From NCBI RefSeq assembly GCF_002949795.1, contig NZ_CP026692.1, positions 3,270,545 to 3,334,544 on the forward strand: a stretch of DNA of 64,000 nucleotides, written 5' to 3'. Positions 9,389 to 19,048 of the stretch are shown piece after piece. The translations under genes were made by a program, and so were the position numbers. The notes beneath the pieces were generated by a model. The model was not told where the DNA came from, did not search any database, and saw nothing but the letters and a program-made list of their open reading frames with translations. How positions within the stretch are numbered: the stretch's first letter is position 1; every line of letters starts with the position of its first letter. This DNA is from Nostoc sp. 'Lobaria pulmonaria (5183) cyanobiont'. GTDB lineage: Bacteria > Cyanobacteriota > Cyanobacteriia > Cyanobacteriales > Nostocaceae.

Positions 9389-9398
9389 TGTCAGGAGG
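9389..9398 (+). promoter_or_regulatory. Strong Shine-Dalgarno site of the FAD monooxygenase gene
   Basis: The purine-rich tcaggaggtg lies 7 bases before the ATG at 9406 and is close to the full anti-Shine-Dalgarno match. It fixes the start of the downstream gene. Confidence 0.7.
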
Positions 9399-9405
9399 TG
9401 TTGTT

Positions 9406-10662
9406 ATGACTACCGATGTACCTAAAAATCTTTCCCAAGACCCAAGCGTTAACCCTGTCCATGACATTGTAGACGTACAAACTACAGATTGTTGCATTGT
9501 GGGTGGAGGCCCAGCAGGAGCAGTATTGGCGCTGTTGTTAGCGCGTCAAGGCATTTCTGTAATGTTGCTGGAAGCACACAAAGACTTGGATCGCGATTTT
9601 CGTGGCGATACGATTCATCCATCGGTGATGGAAATTATGGAGGAATTGGGACTTAGCGATCGCTTGCTAGGACTTCCCCATACCAAAATGCGCCAAATTA
9701 GTATTCAAACTCCTCAAGATACTGTCACATTCGCAGATTTTAGTCATCTGAAAACCCATTATCCCTACATTACAATGCTTCCCCAGGTGAAATTCCTGGA
9801 GTTCATCACCCAAGAAGCGCAAAAATATCCTAGTTTCCATCTGGTGATGGGTGCAAATGTACAGGAACTAATTACCGAAAATGGTGTGATTCAAGGTGTC
9901 CGCTATCGAGGAGGCGGTGGTTGGCATGAAATTCGGGCAATACTGACAGTGGGTGCAGACGGTCGCCACTCACGTTTACGCCATCTGGGTGAGTTTGAAT
10001 CCATCGAAACTTCGCCGCCAATGGATGTCCTCTGGTTTCGCCTACCGCGTCAGCCAGAAGACCCTGAAGGGGGAATGGGGCGCTTTGGTCAAGGTAAGCT
10101 AATCGCCATGCTTGACCGTGGTGATGAGTGGCAACTTGCCTATGTTATTCCTAAAGGAGGCTATCAACAACTAAGGGCTGCGGGTTTGGAGGAATTAAAA
10201 AAATCTGTTGGCGAAGTAGTGCCAGAATTCCAGCAACGCCTCCAAAATTTAGATGATTGGTCACAAATAGCTTTTCTCTCAGTCGAGTCCAGCCGTGTCA
10301 AACGCTGGTATCGTGAGGGACTGTTACTCATCGGTGATGCAGCTCATATAATGTCCCCCGTTGGTGGAGTTGGCATTAATTATGCGATTCAAGATGCTGT
10401 AGTCGCGGCGAATGTACTCAGCAAACCGCTCAAGAACCGAGAAGTACAACTTAGCGACCTAGCAAAAGTACAACGTCAACGCGAGTTGCCCACACGCATC
10501 ATTCAGGCGTTTCAAACTTTTATCCAAAAGCGGGTATTGGCCCCGGTTCTCACCTCAAATCGCACCTTTGTACCACCTGCGTTTTTGCGCTTACCCATCT
10601 TGCGCGACCTTCCAGCCAGGTTAATCGCGTTGGGTGTTTTTCCAGTTCACGTCAAGACTTAA
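9406..10662 (+). CDS. FAD-dependent aromatic-hydroxylase-like monooxygenase
   Basis: 418 residues. The dinucleotide-binding motif VGGGPAGAVLALLLARQG (about 31-48), the DG motif VGADGRHSRLR (about 184) and the second FAD motif LLIGDAAHIMSPVGGVGINYAIQDA (about 307-331) define a class A flavoprotein monooxygenase of the PHBH/UbiH superfamily. The N-terminal 25 residues before the Rossmann motif are an extension with no recognised signal. Members hydroxylate phenolic or polyene substrates; the substrate here is not evident. The gene stands alone, with ssb about 300 bp downstream. Confidence 0.85.
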   Translation: MTTDVPKNLSQDPSVNPVHDIVDVQTTDCCIVGGGPAGAVLALLLARQGISVMLLEAHKDLDRDFRGDTIHPSVMEIMEELGLSDRLLGLPHTKMRQISIQTPQDTVTFADFSHLKTHYPYITMLPQVKFLEFITQEAQKYPSFHLVMGANVQELITENGVIQGVRYRGGGGWHEIRAILTVGADGRHSRLRHLGEFESIETSPPMDVLWFRLPRQPEDPEGGMGRFGQGKLIAMLDRGDEWQLAYVIPKGGYQQLRAAGLEELKKSVGEVVPEFQQRLQNLDDWSQIAFLSVESSRVKRWYREGLLLIGDAAHIMSPVGGVGINYAIQDAVVAANVLSKPLKNREVQLSDLAKVQRQRELPTRIIQAFQTFIQKRVLAPVLTSNRTFVPPAFLRLPILRDLPARLIALGVFPVHVKT

Positions 10663-10958
10663 TTTTTGCCAAGAATTTTTTCTATTTAATCAATAAGTGG
10701 TACAATCATACTACTCTATGCAGAATTGAATGCTCAATTTAGTCAAGCGAAGGTGGCGAACAGTATACTCAATGCTGTTCAAAGCGATCGCTTGGCTTTT
10801 ATGCTAGAAAGGACTAAAAACTCAGAGTGGATGTAGAAAATTTTTTCAAATATTATTAAAAAATGCAAACAATTAAACATATCTAGATATTAATTGACAC
10901 TACATAGAAAAACCCCCTCTTTTTCAATCAGTACTTTTTGCAGTCAGGAGTAATTTTA

Positions 10959-11534
10959 ATGAACAGCTGCGTTTTGATGGTGGAAATTATCAATGAGCCA
11001 CAACTCCGCTATACAGCGGATAATCTGGGAGTCACGGAAATGCTGGTGCAGTTTCCCAATTCCCAGAAACCAGAAGATCCGCCAGCCACCCTGAAAGTTG
11101 TCGGCTGGGGGAATTTAGCGACAGAAATTCAGCAAAACTACCACCAAGGCGATCGTGTCATCCTGGTAGGACGTTTAACTATGAATACTGTTGATCGTCA
11201 AGAAGGTTTTAAAGAAAAACGCGCTGAATTGACAGTGCAACAAATTCAATCTGTTGGAGGTAGTTTTAATACCGATCCATTGCCCTCAGCAACCGTAACT
11301 CCATCATTCACTGAAACTGCTCCCCGACAACCATCTTCAGCATCTCCTCCTCCACAGAAAGACGTTCCCACTTACGAGTCACCACGTCCAGCGCCTACTC
11401 CAGCGACAAATCCTGTTGGCGTTGCTCCCCAAACGAAAACTTACGAACCCGTACCCCAACCCACAAATTATGAGCGAACCACTTATCCAGCAGTGAAAGA
11501 AGAAGAACCAGATCCAGATGATATTCCCTTCTAA
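10959..11534 (+). CDS. ssb: Single-stranded DNA-binding protein (SSB)
   Basis: 191 residues from the ATG at 10959, chosen because caggag lies just upstream; an upstream ATG at 10938 adds only seven residues and has no site. An N-terminal OB fold (about 1-105: MNSCVLMVEIINEPQLRYTA, VGWGNLATEIQ, YHQGDRVILVGRL) is followed by a Pro/Thr/Gln-rich disordered tail ending in the acidic tip EEPDPDDIPF. That tip is the conserved protein-interaction hook of bacterial SSBs. It coats ssDNA in replication and repair. A clear intrinsic terminator follows. Confidence 0.92.
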   Translation: MNSCVLMVEIINEPQLRYTADNLGVTEMLVQFPNSQKPEDPPATLKVVGWGNLATEIQQNYHQGDRVILVGRLTMNTVDRQEGFKEKRAELTVQQIQSVGGSFNTDPLPSATVTPSFTETAPRQPSSASPPPQKDVPTYESPRPAPTPATNPVGVAPQTKTYEPVPQPTNYERTTYPAVKEEEPDPDDIPF

Positions 11535-11606
11535 AGTTGGTAGTTGAGCGTGTATTTAATTTGCTTACATACTTAGCAGGAAGTATTACGATTAGACAAT
11601 TTTTAC

Positions 11607-11639
11607 AAATAGCCATCCTTTAGGATGTGCTATTTTTTC
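11607..11639 (+). terminator. Intrinsic terminator after ssb
   Basis: The arms aaatagccatcct and aggatgtgctattt pair with one bulge around a short loop, followed by a run of T. It lies about 70 bases downstream of the ssb stop. Confidence 0.85.
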
Positions 11640-11747
11640 TTAGTTGATCATTACTATGCACTATTACCCATAATCAAACTAAGAGTAGATAGGGAAGAGT
11701 TAATAGGTATAATTTACCAATTTTCCTGTTCGTGCAATAACGCCCTT

Positions 11748-12488
11748 TCAATCTACAACATCATCTCGCTTTAAAGCAGCCGTCAATTCTTTCATAAACT
11801 CAACAAAAACGCGAACTTTAGCCGAGAGATAGCGTTTTTGCGGATACAACACGGAGATCGGTAATCCGACTTGGGTCGTGTAGGCTTGGAGAATCGGTTG
11901 GAGGTCGCCCCGTGCGATCGCGTTCGCTGCAATAAATTTGGGCAATTGCACCACACCAGCTCCTTGAATGACCGCCTCTAAAATGACTTCTGAATTATCG
12001 AATCGCAGATAACTGTCAACGGCAAGGTCAATCGATTTTCCGTCTTGTGCAAACTTCCAGTTAGCTTCTCGCCGAGTCTGTGGATAGATAAAGTTGACAC
12101 AGCGATGCTGCAATAGTTCTGTGGGTATTATGGGTGTACCATACTGGGCAAGATACTGCGGCGAGGCACAAGTTATGTAGCGTGCAGTTGCCAGGTGGTG
12201 CATGATTAAACTGCAATCGCTGCTAATTCCAATCCGCACAGTCGCATCAACGCCTTCCTCAATCAGATCGATCAGGCGATCGTTAAAAGAAACATTCAAA
12301 TTTAGCTTCGGATATTGTGCGGCAAATTGCAGTAGAGCCGGGGCGATATGCATTTTGCCAAACACAAAGCTCAGATCCAATCGCAATGTTCCCATCGGCA
12401 TGGATTGCGATTGTTTGACTTCGAGTTCGGCTTCTTCCAAATCGTTGAGAATTTGCTGAGAGCGTTGATAAAATCGGTTGCCATCCGT
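11748..12488 (-). pseudogene. LysR-family regulator lacking its DNA-binding domain
   Basis: The frame extends to 12605, but only the part from about 12488 downward is LysR-like, starting at TDGNRFYQRSQQILNDLEEA, which normally follows the helix-turn-helix. The remainder is the effector-binding domain (GTLRLDLSFVFGKMHIAPAL ... VDATVRIG ... QGAGVVQLPKFIA). The first 60 or so residues of a normal LysR protein, including the winged helix-turn-helix, are missing. The upstream 39 codons are the antisense of an NmrA fragment on the other strand. This is a truncation by recombination at about 12486-12497. A regulator without its DNA-binding domain should be inactive as such. Confidence 0.8.
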
Positions 12489-12758
12489 GAACAGGAAGTC
12501 GCCAGTGTGGATATGACCATGACGGAAATCGCTGCCACATTCAGCCGCGTTTTCGGAAAAAACGTCGAATACCAACAAATTCCCTTTGAAGCGTTTGAGC
12601 AGCAAGCTGGGGAGGAAGTGACCATCATGTTTCGCTGGCTAGAGAACGTTGGCTACGGGGCGGATCTAGCGCAGTTGAAACGTGATTTTCCGGCACCGAC
12701 CGACTTTGAATCCTATTTGCGCGATCGCAACTGGGCAAAATCTCACAAGAACTTGTAA
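12489..12758 (+). pseudogene. NmrA-like NAD(P)-binding protein, C-terminal fragment
   Basis: The residues DMTMTEIAATFSRVFGKNVE, YQQIPFEAFEQQAGEEVTIM and FRWLENVGYGADLAQLKRDF match the C-terminal third of NmrA/HSCARG-type NAD(P)-binding proteins. The Rossmann N-terminus (GxxGxxG) is absent. The fragment begins where the LysR remnant on the opposite strand begins, so both genes were cut by the same deletion or rearrangement. A short gap (53 bp) separates it from the SDR remnant, probably an old operon. Confidence 0.7.
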
Positions 12759-12810
12759 TTGATGCCTCACAAACCGATCGGAACTTGCTAACCACTTTAA
12801 AGGAGCAAAC

Positions 12811-13130
12811 GATGCGATTCTCGAACAAATTCGTAGTTATTACTGGTGCTGCTGGAGGAATTGGTAGCGCAATCACGCGCCGCTTTCTGTCGGAGGGAGC
12901 AGAAGGTCTGTGCAGTCGATAACAGAACGGAAGCGCTTAACCAATTGGTAGTTGATCTCGGCTCGCCAGATGCGTTGCTGGCGATCGAGGCAGATGTAAG
13001 CAGTGAGTCAAACTGCAAGAATCTCTCAGAGCAGGTACAGCAGACGTGGGGTGCAGTCGATATTATGGTTAACAATGCAGGAAATTGCCAGAAAGTATGG
13101 TCAGGAAGTGTTCCCGCCAGACTATCTTGA
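12811..13130 (+). pseudogene. Short-chain dehydrogenase remnant, frameshifted and truncated
   Basis: An ATG at 12811 behind aaaggagc starts MRFSNKFVVITGAAGGIGSA, a classical SDR glycine motif. The frame ends about 30 codons in, at a stop near 12920, but continues one frame over with VCAVDNRTEALNQLVVDL and VDIMVNNAGN (the NNAG motif). After NNAG the similarity stops; the Ser-Tyr-Lys catalytic part is missing. One frameshift plus a 3' deletion make it a pseudogene. The next bases (to about 13137) read in another frame as a short tail EIARKYGQEVFPPDYLD, probably a piece of a different gene. Confidence 0.8.
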
Positions 13131-13469
13131 CTAACGAATCACGATGCTCCGCTCAGATTTTGGTATGCGAGCGATCGCCGTTCCCGACCCCTTGAGATCC
13201 TAAACGTACTCAGGCGGTATGCCATCCGATCATCTGCCGCGTCCCATTAGGCGGACAGTTTAGAGATCATAATGGTGTTAACATGACTATTACTGACAGT
13301 GCCAAATTAAATGACATCGGCACAAATTCATGTGACTGTACATTATCTTTTTCCCAAAGAGCGATGTCTACGACGGGCTACGCCTACGCTGACTATGCAC
13401 CTATCCCAATAGATCAAAACTATTGTTAAAATCCAAATAATTTTAAGTTAAAATTCCTACCCAACTCCT
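13131..13469. other. Gene-free stretch after the decayed region
   Basis: About 340 bases with two very short open frames and a copy of the dispersed cyanobacterial string gatgtctacgacgggctacg (about 13364-13390). I see no gene here. It contains the promoter region of the ABC protein that starts at 13470. Confidence 0.5.
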
Positions 13470-15356
13470 ATGAGAGAAACTGTCCTAGAGGTTCGCAATC
13501 TCCAAGTTGAATTTCCCGGTGATGGCAACATTAACAGAGCTTTGGATGGTATTTCCTTTGGCCTGCATCGAGGTGAAACTCTAGGAATAGTAGGAGAGTC
13601 GGGGAGTGGTAAATCAGTGACAGCCCTAGCTGTGATGGGTTTGTTGCAAACTCCCGGTATAGTTACTGGCGGTGAAATCTGGTTTCGTCCTCAAGAGAAT
13701 GCTAACCCCATCGATTTAGTAAAATTGCCTCCTGAACAAATGCAGTTACACCGGGGTGGCGACATTGCCATGATTTTTCAAGAACCGATGAGTTCGCTTA
13801 ATCCGGTTTATAACATCGGGTTTCAGCTAACAGAAGCGATTATGCGGCATCAGAATGTCTCAGCAGCCCAAGCACGACAAATTGCGATCGCAGGTCTGCA
13901 AGAAGTAAAACTTCTACCTAGCGATGAGGAGATACAACAGCAGTATATCGAAACTTGGCATCAAAACAACAGCAATTCATCAAAACCAGAACCATCAAAG
14001 TTGGCAAAGTTGGTTAAAGAACACAAAGAAGCAATGCTAGAACGCTACCCCCATGAACTTTCTGGGGGTCAGTTGCAACGGGTGATGATTGCAATGGCAA
14101 TTTCTTGCAACCCATTAATCTTAATTGCTGATGAACCAACCACAGCCTTGGATGTGACGGTGCAAGCGACTATTTTGGAGTTAATCCGAGAATTGCAGCA
14201 AAGCCGTGACATGGCAATGATTTTCATCACCCACGACTTGGGGCTAATTTCGGAAATTGCTAACGAAGTAGCGGTGATGTATAAAGGTAAAGTTGTCGAG
14301 TCTGGTGCTTCTGAGCAAATTTTCAGCAGTCCCCAGCATCCATATACTAAAGGTTTGATAGCTTGTCGTCCCACACTCAACCGCCGTCCCCAAAAATTAC
14401 TCACCGTTTCTGACTACATGAGTGCAGAAGAGACAGCAACGGGACAAGTAGTAATTCAGCCGAAAGAACCCGCACAACCCACAGAAGTCACTACCGAAGA
14501 GATTGCTGCAAGATTGGCAAACTTCAATAAAAAGGAACCTCTGCTGCAAATCCGCAACTTGAAAGTTGGTTTTCCAGTGCGTGGGGTGTTTGGTGGGACA
14601 AAACGTTACAATATGGCAGTTAATGGCGTTTCTTTTGATGTTAAACCAGGGGAAACATTAGGTTTAGTGGGAGAATCGGGTTGCGGTAAAACCACCCTTG
14701 GTAGAACCTTGCTGCGATTAATTGAACCGATGAGTGGTCAGATTATCTTTGAGAAACAAGATATTACTAGCCTCAAAGGTGAACCGTTGCAAAAACTGCG
14801 GCGAGAAATGCAAATAGTCTTCCAAAATCCTTTTAGTTCCCTCGATCCCCGGATGAAGGTTGGGGACGCGGTGATGGAACCGTTGTTAATTCACTCCGTT
14901 GGTAAGACAAAGCAACAACGACGCGTGCGAGTAGTCGAACTCTTAGAACGGGTGGGGTTGAGTGCAGATGCAATTAACCGCTATCCTCATCAGTTTTCTG
15001 GTGGTCAACGCCAGCGAATTTGCATAGCCCGTTCTTTGGCGTTAAATCCTAAGTTTATCATCTGCGATGAATCAGTTTCAGCACTGGATGTTTCCGTACA
15101 GGCGCAGGTATTAAATCTTCTCAAAGAATTACAGTCAGACTTTCAGCTTACCTATATCTTTATTTCTCACGATTTAAGTGTGGTGAAATTTATGAGCGAT
15201 CGCATTTTAGTCATGAATCGCGGTCAAATTGTTGAAGAAGGCACAGCAGAAAGCATTTACCAAGAACCCAAAGAGGAATACACGCAAAAATTAATTGCTG
15301 CGATTCCTACCGGTAGTGCTGAACGGGTGCGAAATCGTCATCTACGGGCTTTGTAG
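13470..15356 (+). CDS. Double-ATPase ABC protein of the peptide/nickel (Dpp/Opp/GsiA) family
   Basis: 628 residues with two complete nucleotide-binding domains in one chain. First: Walker A GESGSGKS (about 40), signature LSGGQLQRV, Walker [13 protein letters not shown]. Second: Walker A GESGCGKT (about 407), signature FSGGQRQRI, Walker [13 protein letters not shown]. Each half carries the C-terminal oligopeptide-transporter motif (YKGKVVESG...[15 protein letters not shown]...EEYTQKL). The first half corresponds to DppD/OppD and the second to DppF/OppF, fused as in YejF and GsiA. It would energise uptake of di- or oligopeptides, glutathione or nickel. No permease or substrate-binding gene is next to it, so the substrate is open. 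The linker (about 300-355) is not conserved. Confidence 0.9.
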   Translation: MRETVLEVRNLQVEFPGDGNINRALDGISFGLHRGETLGIVGESGSGKSVTALAVMGLLQTPGIVTGGEIWFRPQENANPIDLVKLPPEQMQLHRGGDIAMIFQEPMSSLNPVYNIGFQLTEAIMRHQNVSAAQARQIAIAGLQEVKLLPSDEEIQQQYIETWHQNNSNSSKPEPSKLAKLVKEHKEAMLERYPHELSGGQLQRVMIAMAISCNPLILIADEPTTALDVTVQATILELIRELQQSRDMAMIFITHDLGLISEIANEVAVMYKGKVVESGASEQIFSSPQHPYTKGLIACRPTLNRRPQKLLTVSDYMSAEETATGQVVIQPKEPAQPTEVTTEEIAARLANFNKKEPLLQIRNLKVGFPVRGVFGGTKRYNMAVNGVSFDVKPGETLGLVGESGCGKTTLGRTLLRLIEPMSGQIIFEKQDITSLKGEPLQKLRREMQIVFQNPFSSLDPRMKVGDAVMEPLLIHSVGKTKQQRRVRVVELLERVGLSADAINRYPHQFSGGQRQRICIARSLALNPKFIICDESVSALDVSVQAQVLNLLKELQSDFQLTYIFISHDLSVVKFMSDRILVMNRGQIVEEGTAESIYQEPKEEYTQKLIAAIPTGSAERVRNRHLRAL

Positions 15357-15399
15357 TTAAAAGGGCAATTAGAAACCGCGTCTACACGAGGCTTTACCC

Positions 15400-15531
15400 A
15401 ATACGGTTCGGTTAACCTGTTTTTCTCTCGAAGATCCCCCCAACCCCCCTTAAAAAGGGGGGCTTTTTCTAATCTTTACCCCCTTAAAAAGGGGGTCGCC
15501 GCAGGCGGGGGGATCTTATCCGAACCGTATT
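15400..15531. mobile_element. Foldback element with aatacggttcgg ends
   Basis: The 12-bp ends aatacggttcgg (15400-15411) and ccgaaccgtatt (15520-15531) are exact inverted repeats. The centre (15433-15515) is the gatcccccc foldback repeat. The flanks share the direct repeat aggctttaccca on both sides (ending at 15400 and starting two bases after 15531), which may be a target duplication. No coding capacity. Confidence 0.7.
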
Positions 15532-15601
15532 AAGGCTTTACCCACCTTCGTGGGTTATGGCGGTTTCCATGCAGATGCGGTACAACATTGTATCGCGAGG
15601 T

Positions 15602-15630
15602 GTAGGGGCACGGCACTGCCGTGCCCCTAC
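15602..15630. repeat. Long perfect hairpin downstream of ureG
   Basis: The 14-bp arm gtaggggcacggca and its complement tgccgtgcccctac are separated by one base. A related hairpin occurs at 42838-42864, so it is a dispersed repeat. It lies 45 bp past the ureG stop and could act as a terminator for the ure operon, although no T-run follows on that strand. Confidence 0.6.
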
Positions 15631-15674
15631 GGGTGTACCCCACGTAAACGAGAACCGCTATATAAAATTCTTTT

Positions 15675-16271
15675 TTAACAGATATTTGTGCAAACAAAAT
15701 TAATTACATCTGCAAGTCCAGACTGAGTTTTCAAATTAGTAAAAATAAAAGGTTTCTCGCCGCGCATTTTTTTAGCATCTCGTTCCATCACACTTAAATC
15801 TGCACCAACGTAGGGTGCAAGGTCAGTTTTGTTAATCACCAACAAATCAGATTTAGTAATACCGGGGCCACCCTTACGGGGGATTTTATCACCAGCCGCA
15901 ACATCAATGACGTAAATCGTTAAATCCACCAATTCTGGACTAAAAGTAGCAGCCAAATTATCACCGCCACTTTCCAAAAATACTAAATTCAAATCGATAA
16001 AACGTTCCTCTAATTGTTCAATTGCCGCCAAATTCATCGAAGCATCTTCGCGGATAGCAGTATGAGGGCAACCACCAGTCTCTACACCCAAAATGCGATC
16101 GCTTGCCAACGCCTGAGAACGCACTAAAAACTGAGCATCCTCCTGAGTATAAATATCATTCGTCACCACCGCAATCTGATACCGCTCACGCAACCCCTTA
16201 CACAAAGCATCCACCAAAGCCGTCTTCCCCGAACCCACTGGCCCAGCAACCCCTACTCGAAATGCATTCAT
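15675..16271 (-). CDS. ureG: Urease accessory GTPase UreG
   Basis: 198 residues, the usual length. P-loop [18 protein letters not shown] (7-24), [12 protein letters not shown] (about 36), [18 protein letters not shown] (about 64-81) with the CPH metal site, [10 protein letters not shown] and the guanine-specificity motif [15 protein letters not shown] are all present. UreG is a SIMIBI GTPase that with UreF (and UreD/H) delivers nickel to the urease active site. It is the last gene of ureE-ureF-ureG. The structural genes ureABC and ureD are not in this window. Confidence 0.97.
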   Translation of the reverse strand: MNAFRVGVAGPVGSGKTALVDALCKGLRERYQIAVVTNDIYTQEDAQFLVRSQALASDRILGVETGGCPHTAIREDASMNLAAIEQLEERFIDLNLVFLESGGDNLAATFSPELVDLTIYVIDVAAGDKIPRKGGPGITKSDLLVINKTDLAPYVGADLSVMERDAKKMRGEKPFIFTNLKTQSGLADVINFVCTNIC

Positions 16272-16281
16272 AACTCACACC

Positions 16282-16362
16282 ATTTTGGATTTTGGATTTT
16301 AGATTTTAGATTGTAGATTTTAGATTGTTCAATCCAAAATCCAAAATTTAAAATCTAAAATT
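16282..16362. repeat. AT-rich imperfect foldback repeat between ureF and ureG
   Basis: Tandem ggattttagattttagattg strings are followed, after two bases, by the complementary caatccaaaatccaaaattt. They form an imperfect hairpin of about 30-bp arms. A relative is found at about 58083-58116 in front of the ycf35 gene. It interrupts the ure operon and could affect ureG expression. Confidence 0.7.
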
Positions 16363-16371
16363 ATTCTGCCC

Positions 16372-17064
16372 CTAACTCCTAAACAACCTTGTATATTGCG
16401 TTTCATGCTGCATACTCGCTAGCGATAAACCCCAACTACAACAGGCGAGTTCATCATCCTCCAATGCGAGAATTTCTAATGCCGCAGCACTGAGTAATGG
16501 TTGTAAATCTAGCAATAACTGCTGTCCTGCTGTTTGTCCAAGGGGGATAAGTTTCACGCCAGCAGTAATCAAATTACTTGCCCAACTATGCAGATATCCG
16601 AGTAATGCGGCTTTGATACTGATTTGCCAATGGGCAACAGCAATACCAAAAGCGATCGCATAATTGCACGGTTTACCTACAGCATTGGCAACAGGTATAA
16701 TCTGCGGTTCTAGTTTAGCAAGTAATTGGATGAGCGATCGCCCCATCTGCCAACTAGAGGCGCGTAACTCTTCTGTTTCCCTAGCTGCGGATAACCACAG
16801 ATTCCAACGGCATAGCGACTCAATATCACCCATTTTTACAGCTTGCTGCGATCGTACCATCACCCCTGCCTCTAACCGAATTGCTCCGTAGAGCAACTCT
16901 GCTTTTAACCAATCTTTGAGATGTATGTGGTTAGCGATCGTACCATTTTCCACCAGCATTTCCAAACCTTCAGAATAGCTATATGCTCCCACAGGTAAAG
17001 CGGGGCTAGCCAGCTGCAAAATACTCAAAAGATGACTATCAGTGAGCATGATGGTGTTGTCCAT
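16372..17064 (-). CDS. ureF: Urease accessory protein UreF
   Basis: 230 residues, all-alpha. [26 protein letters not shown] near the start (LQLxSPxLPVGxxxYSxGLE) and [19 protein letters not shown] at the end are UreF signatures. It acts with UreD and UreG in nickel insertion, gating GTP hydrolysis by UreG. The start used overlaps ureE by 26 bases; an internal ATG at 17049 would still overlap by 11. Overlap implies translational coupling with ureE. Confidence 0.95.
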   Translation of the reverse strand: MDNTIMLTDSHLLSILQLASPALPVGAYSYSEGLEMLVENGTIANHIHLKDWLKAELLYGAIRLEAGVMVRSQQAVKMGDIESLCRWNLWLSAARETEELRASSWQMGRSLIQLLAKLEPQIIPVANAVGKPCNYAIAFGIAVAHWQISIKAALLGYLHSWASNLITAGVKLIPLGQTAGQQLLLDLQPLLSAAALEILALEDDELACCSWGLSLASMQHETQYTRLFRS

Positions 17065-17485
17065 AAGCTCCTAATTCTGGCTGAAACGGTAAAATTTCCT
17101 CTTTAACTTCTAACCCCAGTTGTTCCAACATCGTGTGTAAAACAGAATCTGAAGACAAGCGTAAATAAGTCGGAGTAATTTCTACAGGTACGTGGCGATT
17201 TCCCAAATGGTATGCCGCCCGTAATAATAAAAGTGGTGTTTGGGTAAAGGCAGTCAGCACTAATTCTGGTTTGGCAGTAATTCTGATTAAACTGCTATGG
17301 ATCTCTTCTTGCAGAATATCGCCATCGTGTAAGACAGTTCCTCTGGGTAAATGTAAAAACACAACTTTACCATCTTCCGTTTCAAAGCGATGCCGACTGC
17401 GGGTGCGTTCTTCTGCTGTTAGCGCCAGAGTAAAAGTAACAGCAACATCGCGATTAGGTGGTTTAAGTTGGGTAAATGTCAGCAT
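17039..17485 (-). CDS. ureE: Urease accessory nickel-binding chaperone UreE
   Basis: 148 residues. The N-terminal peptide-binding half ([33 protein letters not shown]) and the C-terminal metal-binding half ([16 protein letters not shown], then [20 protein letters not shown]) match UreE. The tail QHHHAH is a short His cluster for nickel. First gene of ureEFG. I find no convincing NtcA box (GTA-N8-TAC) in the 120 bases upstream, so nitrogen control is not visible. Confidence 0.95.
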   Translation of the reverse strand: MLTFTQLKPPNRDVAVTFTLALTAEERTRSRHRFETEDGKVVFLHLPRGTVLHDGDILQEEIHSSLIRITAKPELVLTAFTQTPLLLLRAAYHLGNRHVPVEITPTYLRLSSDSVLHTMLEQLGLEVKEEILPFQPELGAYGQHHHAH

Positions 17486-17605
17486 ACAGAGTTTCGCCTG
17501 AACTTTTGCTTTTCATTATGGTTCTAATTTAAACCCTATAGTTGCCTTGCCCGAAGGAAAGATAAAATTAAACAAACAAAGGCAACCAGCCAAACGGGGA
17601 CAATC

Positions 17606-18176
17606 ATGAACCAAGCCGTTGAGTGAGTACGCTGGACAATTCACGATTTAAAGGTTCTACCCGAAAATGAGTGGACGCGCTATGAAATTATTAATGGAGA
17701 ACTCTTTGTGACTCGCACTCCTCACCGCTGTCATCAACAAGTTTGTGTAAAATATTGCTCGACAACTTGATGTTTGGTCAGATTCGAGTGTTTTAGGGAA
17801 AACAATTGTGGCTCTAGGAATGATTTTTTCGCAAGCAGATAGCGTTATACCGGATGTAGTTTAGGTAAGTCGAGAACGACTGGCGCAAATTGAAGATGAA
17901 GCGGGACATTTGACAGGCGCACCAGAGTTAGTAGTAGAGGTTTTATCCCCTGGTAAACAAAATGAACTTCGAGACAAAGAAGCAAAATTGAAACTTTATT
18001 CAGTTCAAGGCGTGCGTGAGTATTGGATTGTTGATCGCTTTACTAAACAAGTCGAAGTTTATCGACGAGAAAAAGCACAGTTGGTTTTAGTTGCAACTTT
18101 GTTAGGCGATGATGAAACAACATCGCCACTTTTACCCGGATTTTGTTGTTCTATTCGTTTCTTTTTTCCGAAATAA
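17606..18176 (+). pseudogene. Uma2-family endonuclease gene, inactivated
   Basis: Reading through, MNQAVE then VRWTIHDLKVLPENEWTRYE and the C-terminal PELVVEVLSPGKQNELRDKE, VREYWIVDRFTKQVEVYRRE give a complete Uma2 (DUF820) protein of about 190 residues. Three lesions are visible: a TGA after six codons (17624), a two-base insertion in aaaatattgctcgac near 17750 that shifts the frame, and a TAG at 17862 where the family has Trp (DVVWVSRERL). An intact paralogue lies at 23783. Confidence 0.85.
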
Positions 18177-18219
18177 TGCACTAGGCAACCTAATCAACGG
18201 ACATTGCAGACCTGCAAAT

Positions 18220-18708
18220 CTAGTTTAGTCTGATCTCGATACCATAGTTAGGAGCTGTTGCCAACATTTTCTCAACTACGGTAGAAGTTAATGCAGGTGG
18301 CAACCCTTCTGGGTCTTGCATGGGAATCCCAACTTCTATGAAAAACTGCTCAATTCCAGCTGGTGTTGACCAAATCAGCATTTTGGCGGGGGTAGTGCCA
18401 ATGTTTTTGAATGAGTGAAGCTGTCCTTTGGGAGAATGCAAGAAAGTACCAGGTGTTGCAACAATAGTGCGCTCGTCAAGCTGAAATTCAACAACTCCAG
18501 CCTGAATGTAAAATGCTTCATCTTCTCGACTGTGAATGTGTGGTGGTGGCCCTGCTTGGGGTTCAACACGAGTTTCCATCAGCATATACTTGCCCTCGGT
18601 TTGGGAGCCGACTGCCTTGAAGGTAACAACATCGCCTGCAACACACAGCGTTCGGCCTTGACCAGGTTGTAAAACAATTCCCGGTTGAGGAAGTTGATTC
18701 ATCGTCAT
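18220..18708 (-). CDS. Cupin-domain protein
   Basis: 162 residues from the ATG at 18708, chosen because ggagag lies 8 bases upstream. A single cupin barrel: motif 1 PPPHIHSREDEAFYIQAGVVEF (His-His-Glu metal ligands) and motif 2 GTFLHSPKGQLHSFKNIG. Small cupins of this type include quercetin-dioxygenase-like enzymes and isomerases. The catalytic role cannot be deduced. It is monocistronic. Confidence 0.85.
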   Translation of the reverse strand: MTMNQLPQPGIVLQPGQGRTLCVAGDVVTFKAVGSQTEGKYMLMETRVEPQAGPPPHIHSREDEAFYIQAGVVEFQLDERTIVATPGTFLHSPKGQLHSFKNIGTTPAKMLIWSTPAGIEQFFIEVGIPMQDPEGLPPALTSTVVEKMLATAPNYGIEIRLN

Positions 18709-18729
18709 GATTGTTGCTCTCCTATGCAA

Positions 18730-19048
18730 AAATTAGGTCGATAAATTCATGCTACTAGTACCGCAAGGCGGAAGTCAAAAGTCAAAAGTCACGCATAATT
18801 GTATTTCGGGCTTTTACAGCATTTGAAATGGTGAGGCAGTCCGGTCTTGGGGGTTCCCCCCATGAGGAACTGCCGAACCCGAAAGGGTATGTTTATTTAC
18901 GCCGTGCTGTACTAGATGGTCTAGTAGTCCTAAACAAGTAATGATGAATATAGTAACCGACTTACTATTGCATGTGGCAAATCAAACGTGTATTGACTTA
19001 ACCGAAGCTCTATTGGCAACTTTGCCGGACTCAGGTGCTGCCTTTTAG
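18730..19048. other. Gene-free stretch with short repeats
   Basis: About 320 bases. It contains the direct repeat gtcaaaagtcaaaagtcac (about 18775) and a hairpin-forming dispersed repeat tcttgggggttccccccatgag (about 18844-18867) seen widely in Nostoc genomes. No gene was recognised. Confidence 0.45.

Noticed and set aside
12348..12488. Upstream part of the NmrA open frame
   Set aside because: This stretch is the antisense of the LysR gene; the NmrA similarity begins only at about 12489.
17486..17605. NtcA-binding site upstream of ureE
   Set aside because: No GTA-N8-TAC match was seen in the 120 bases upstream.
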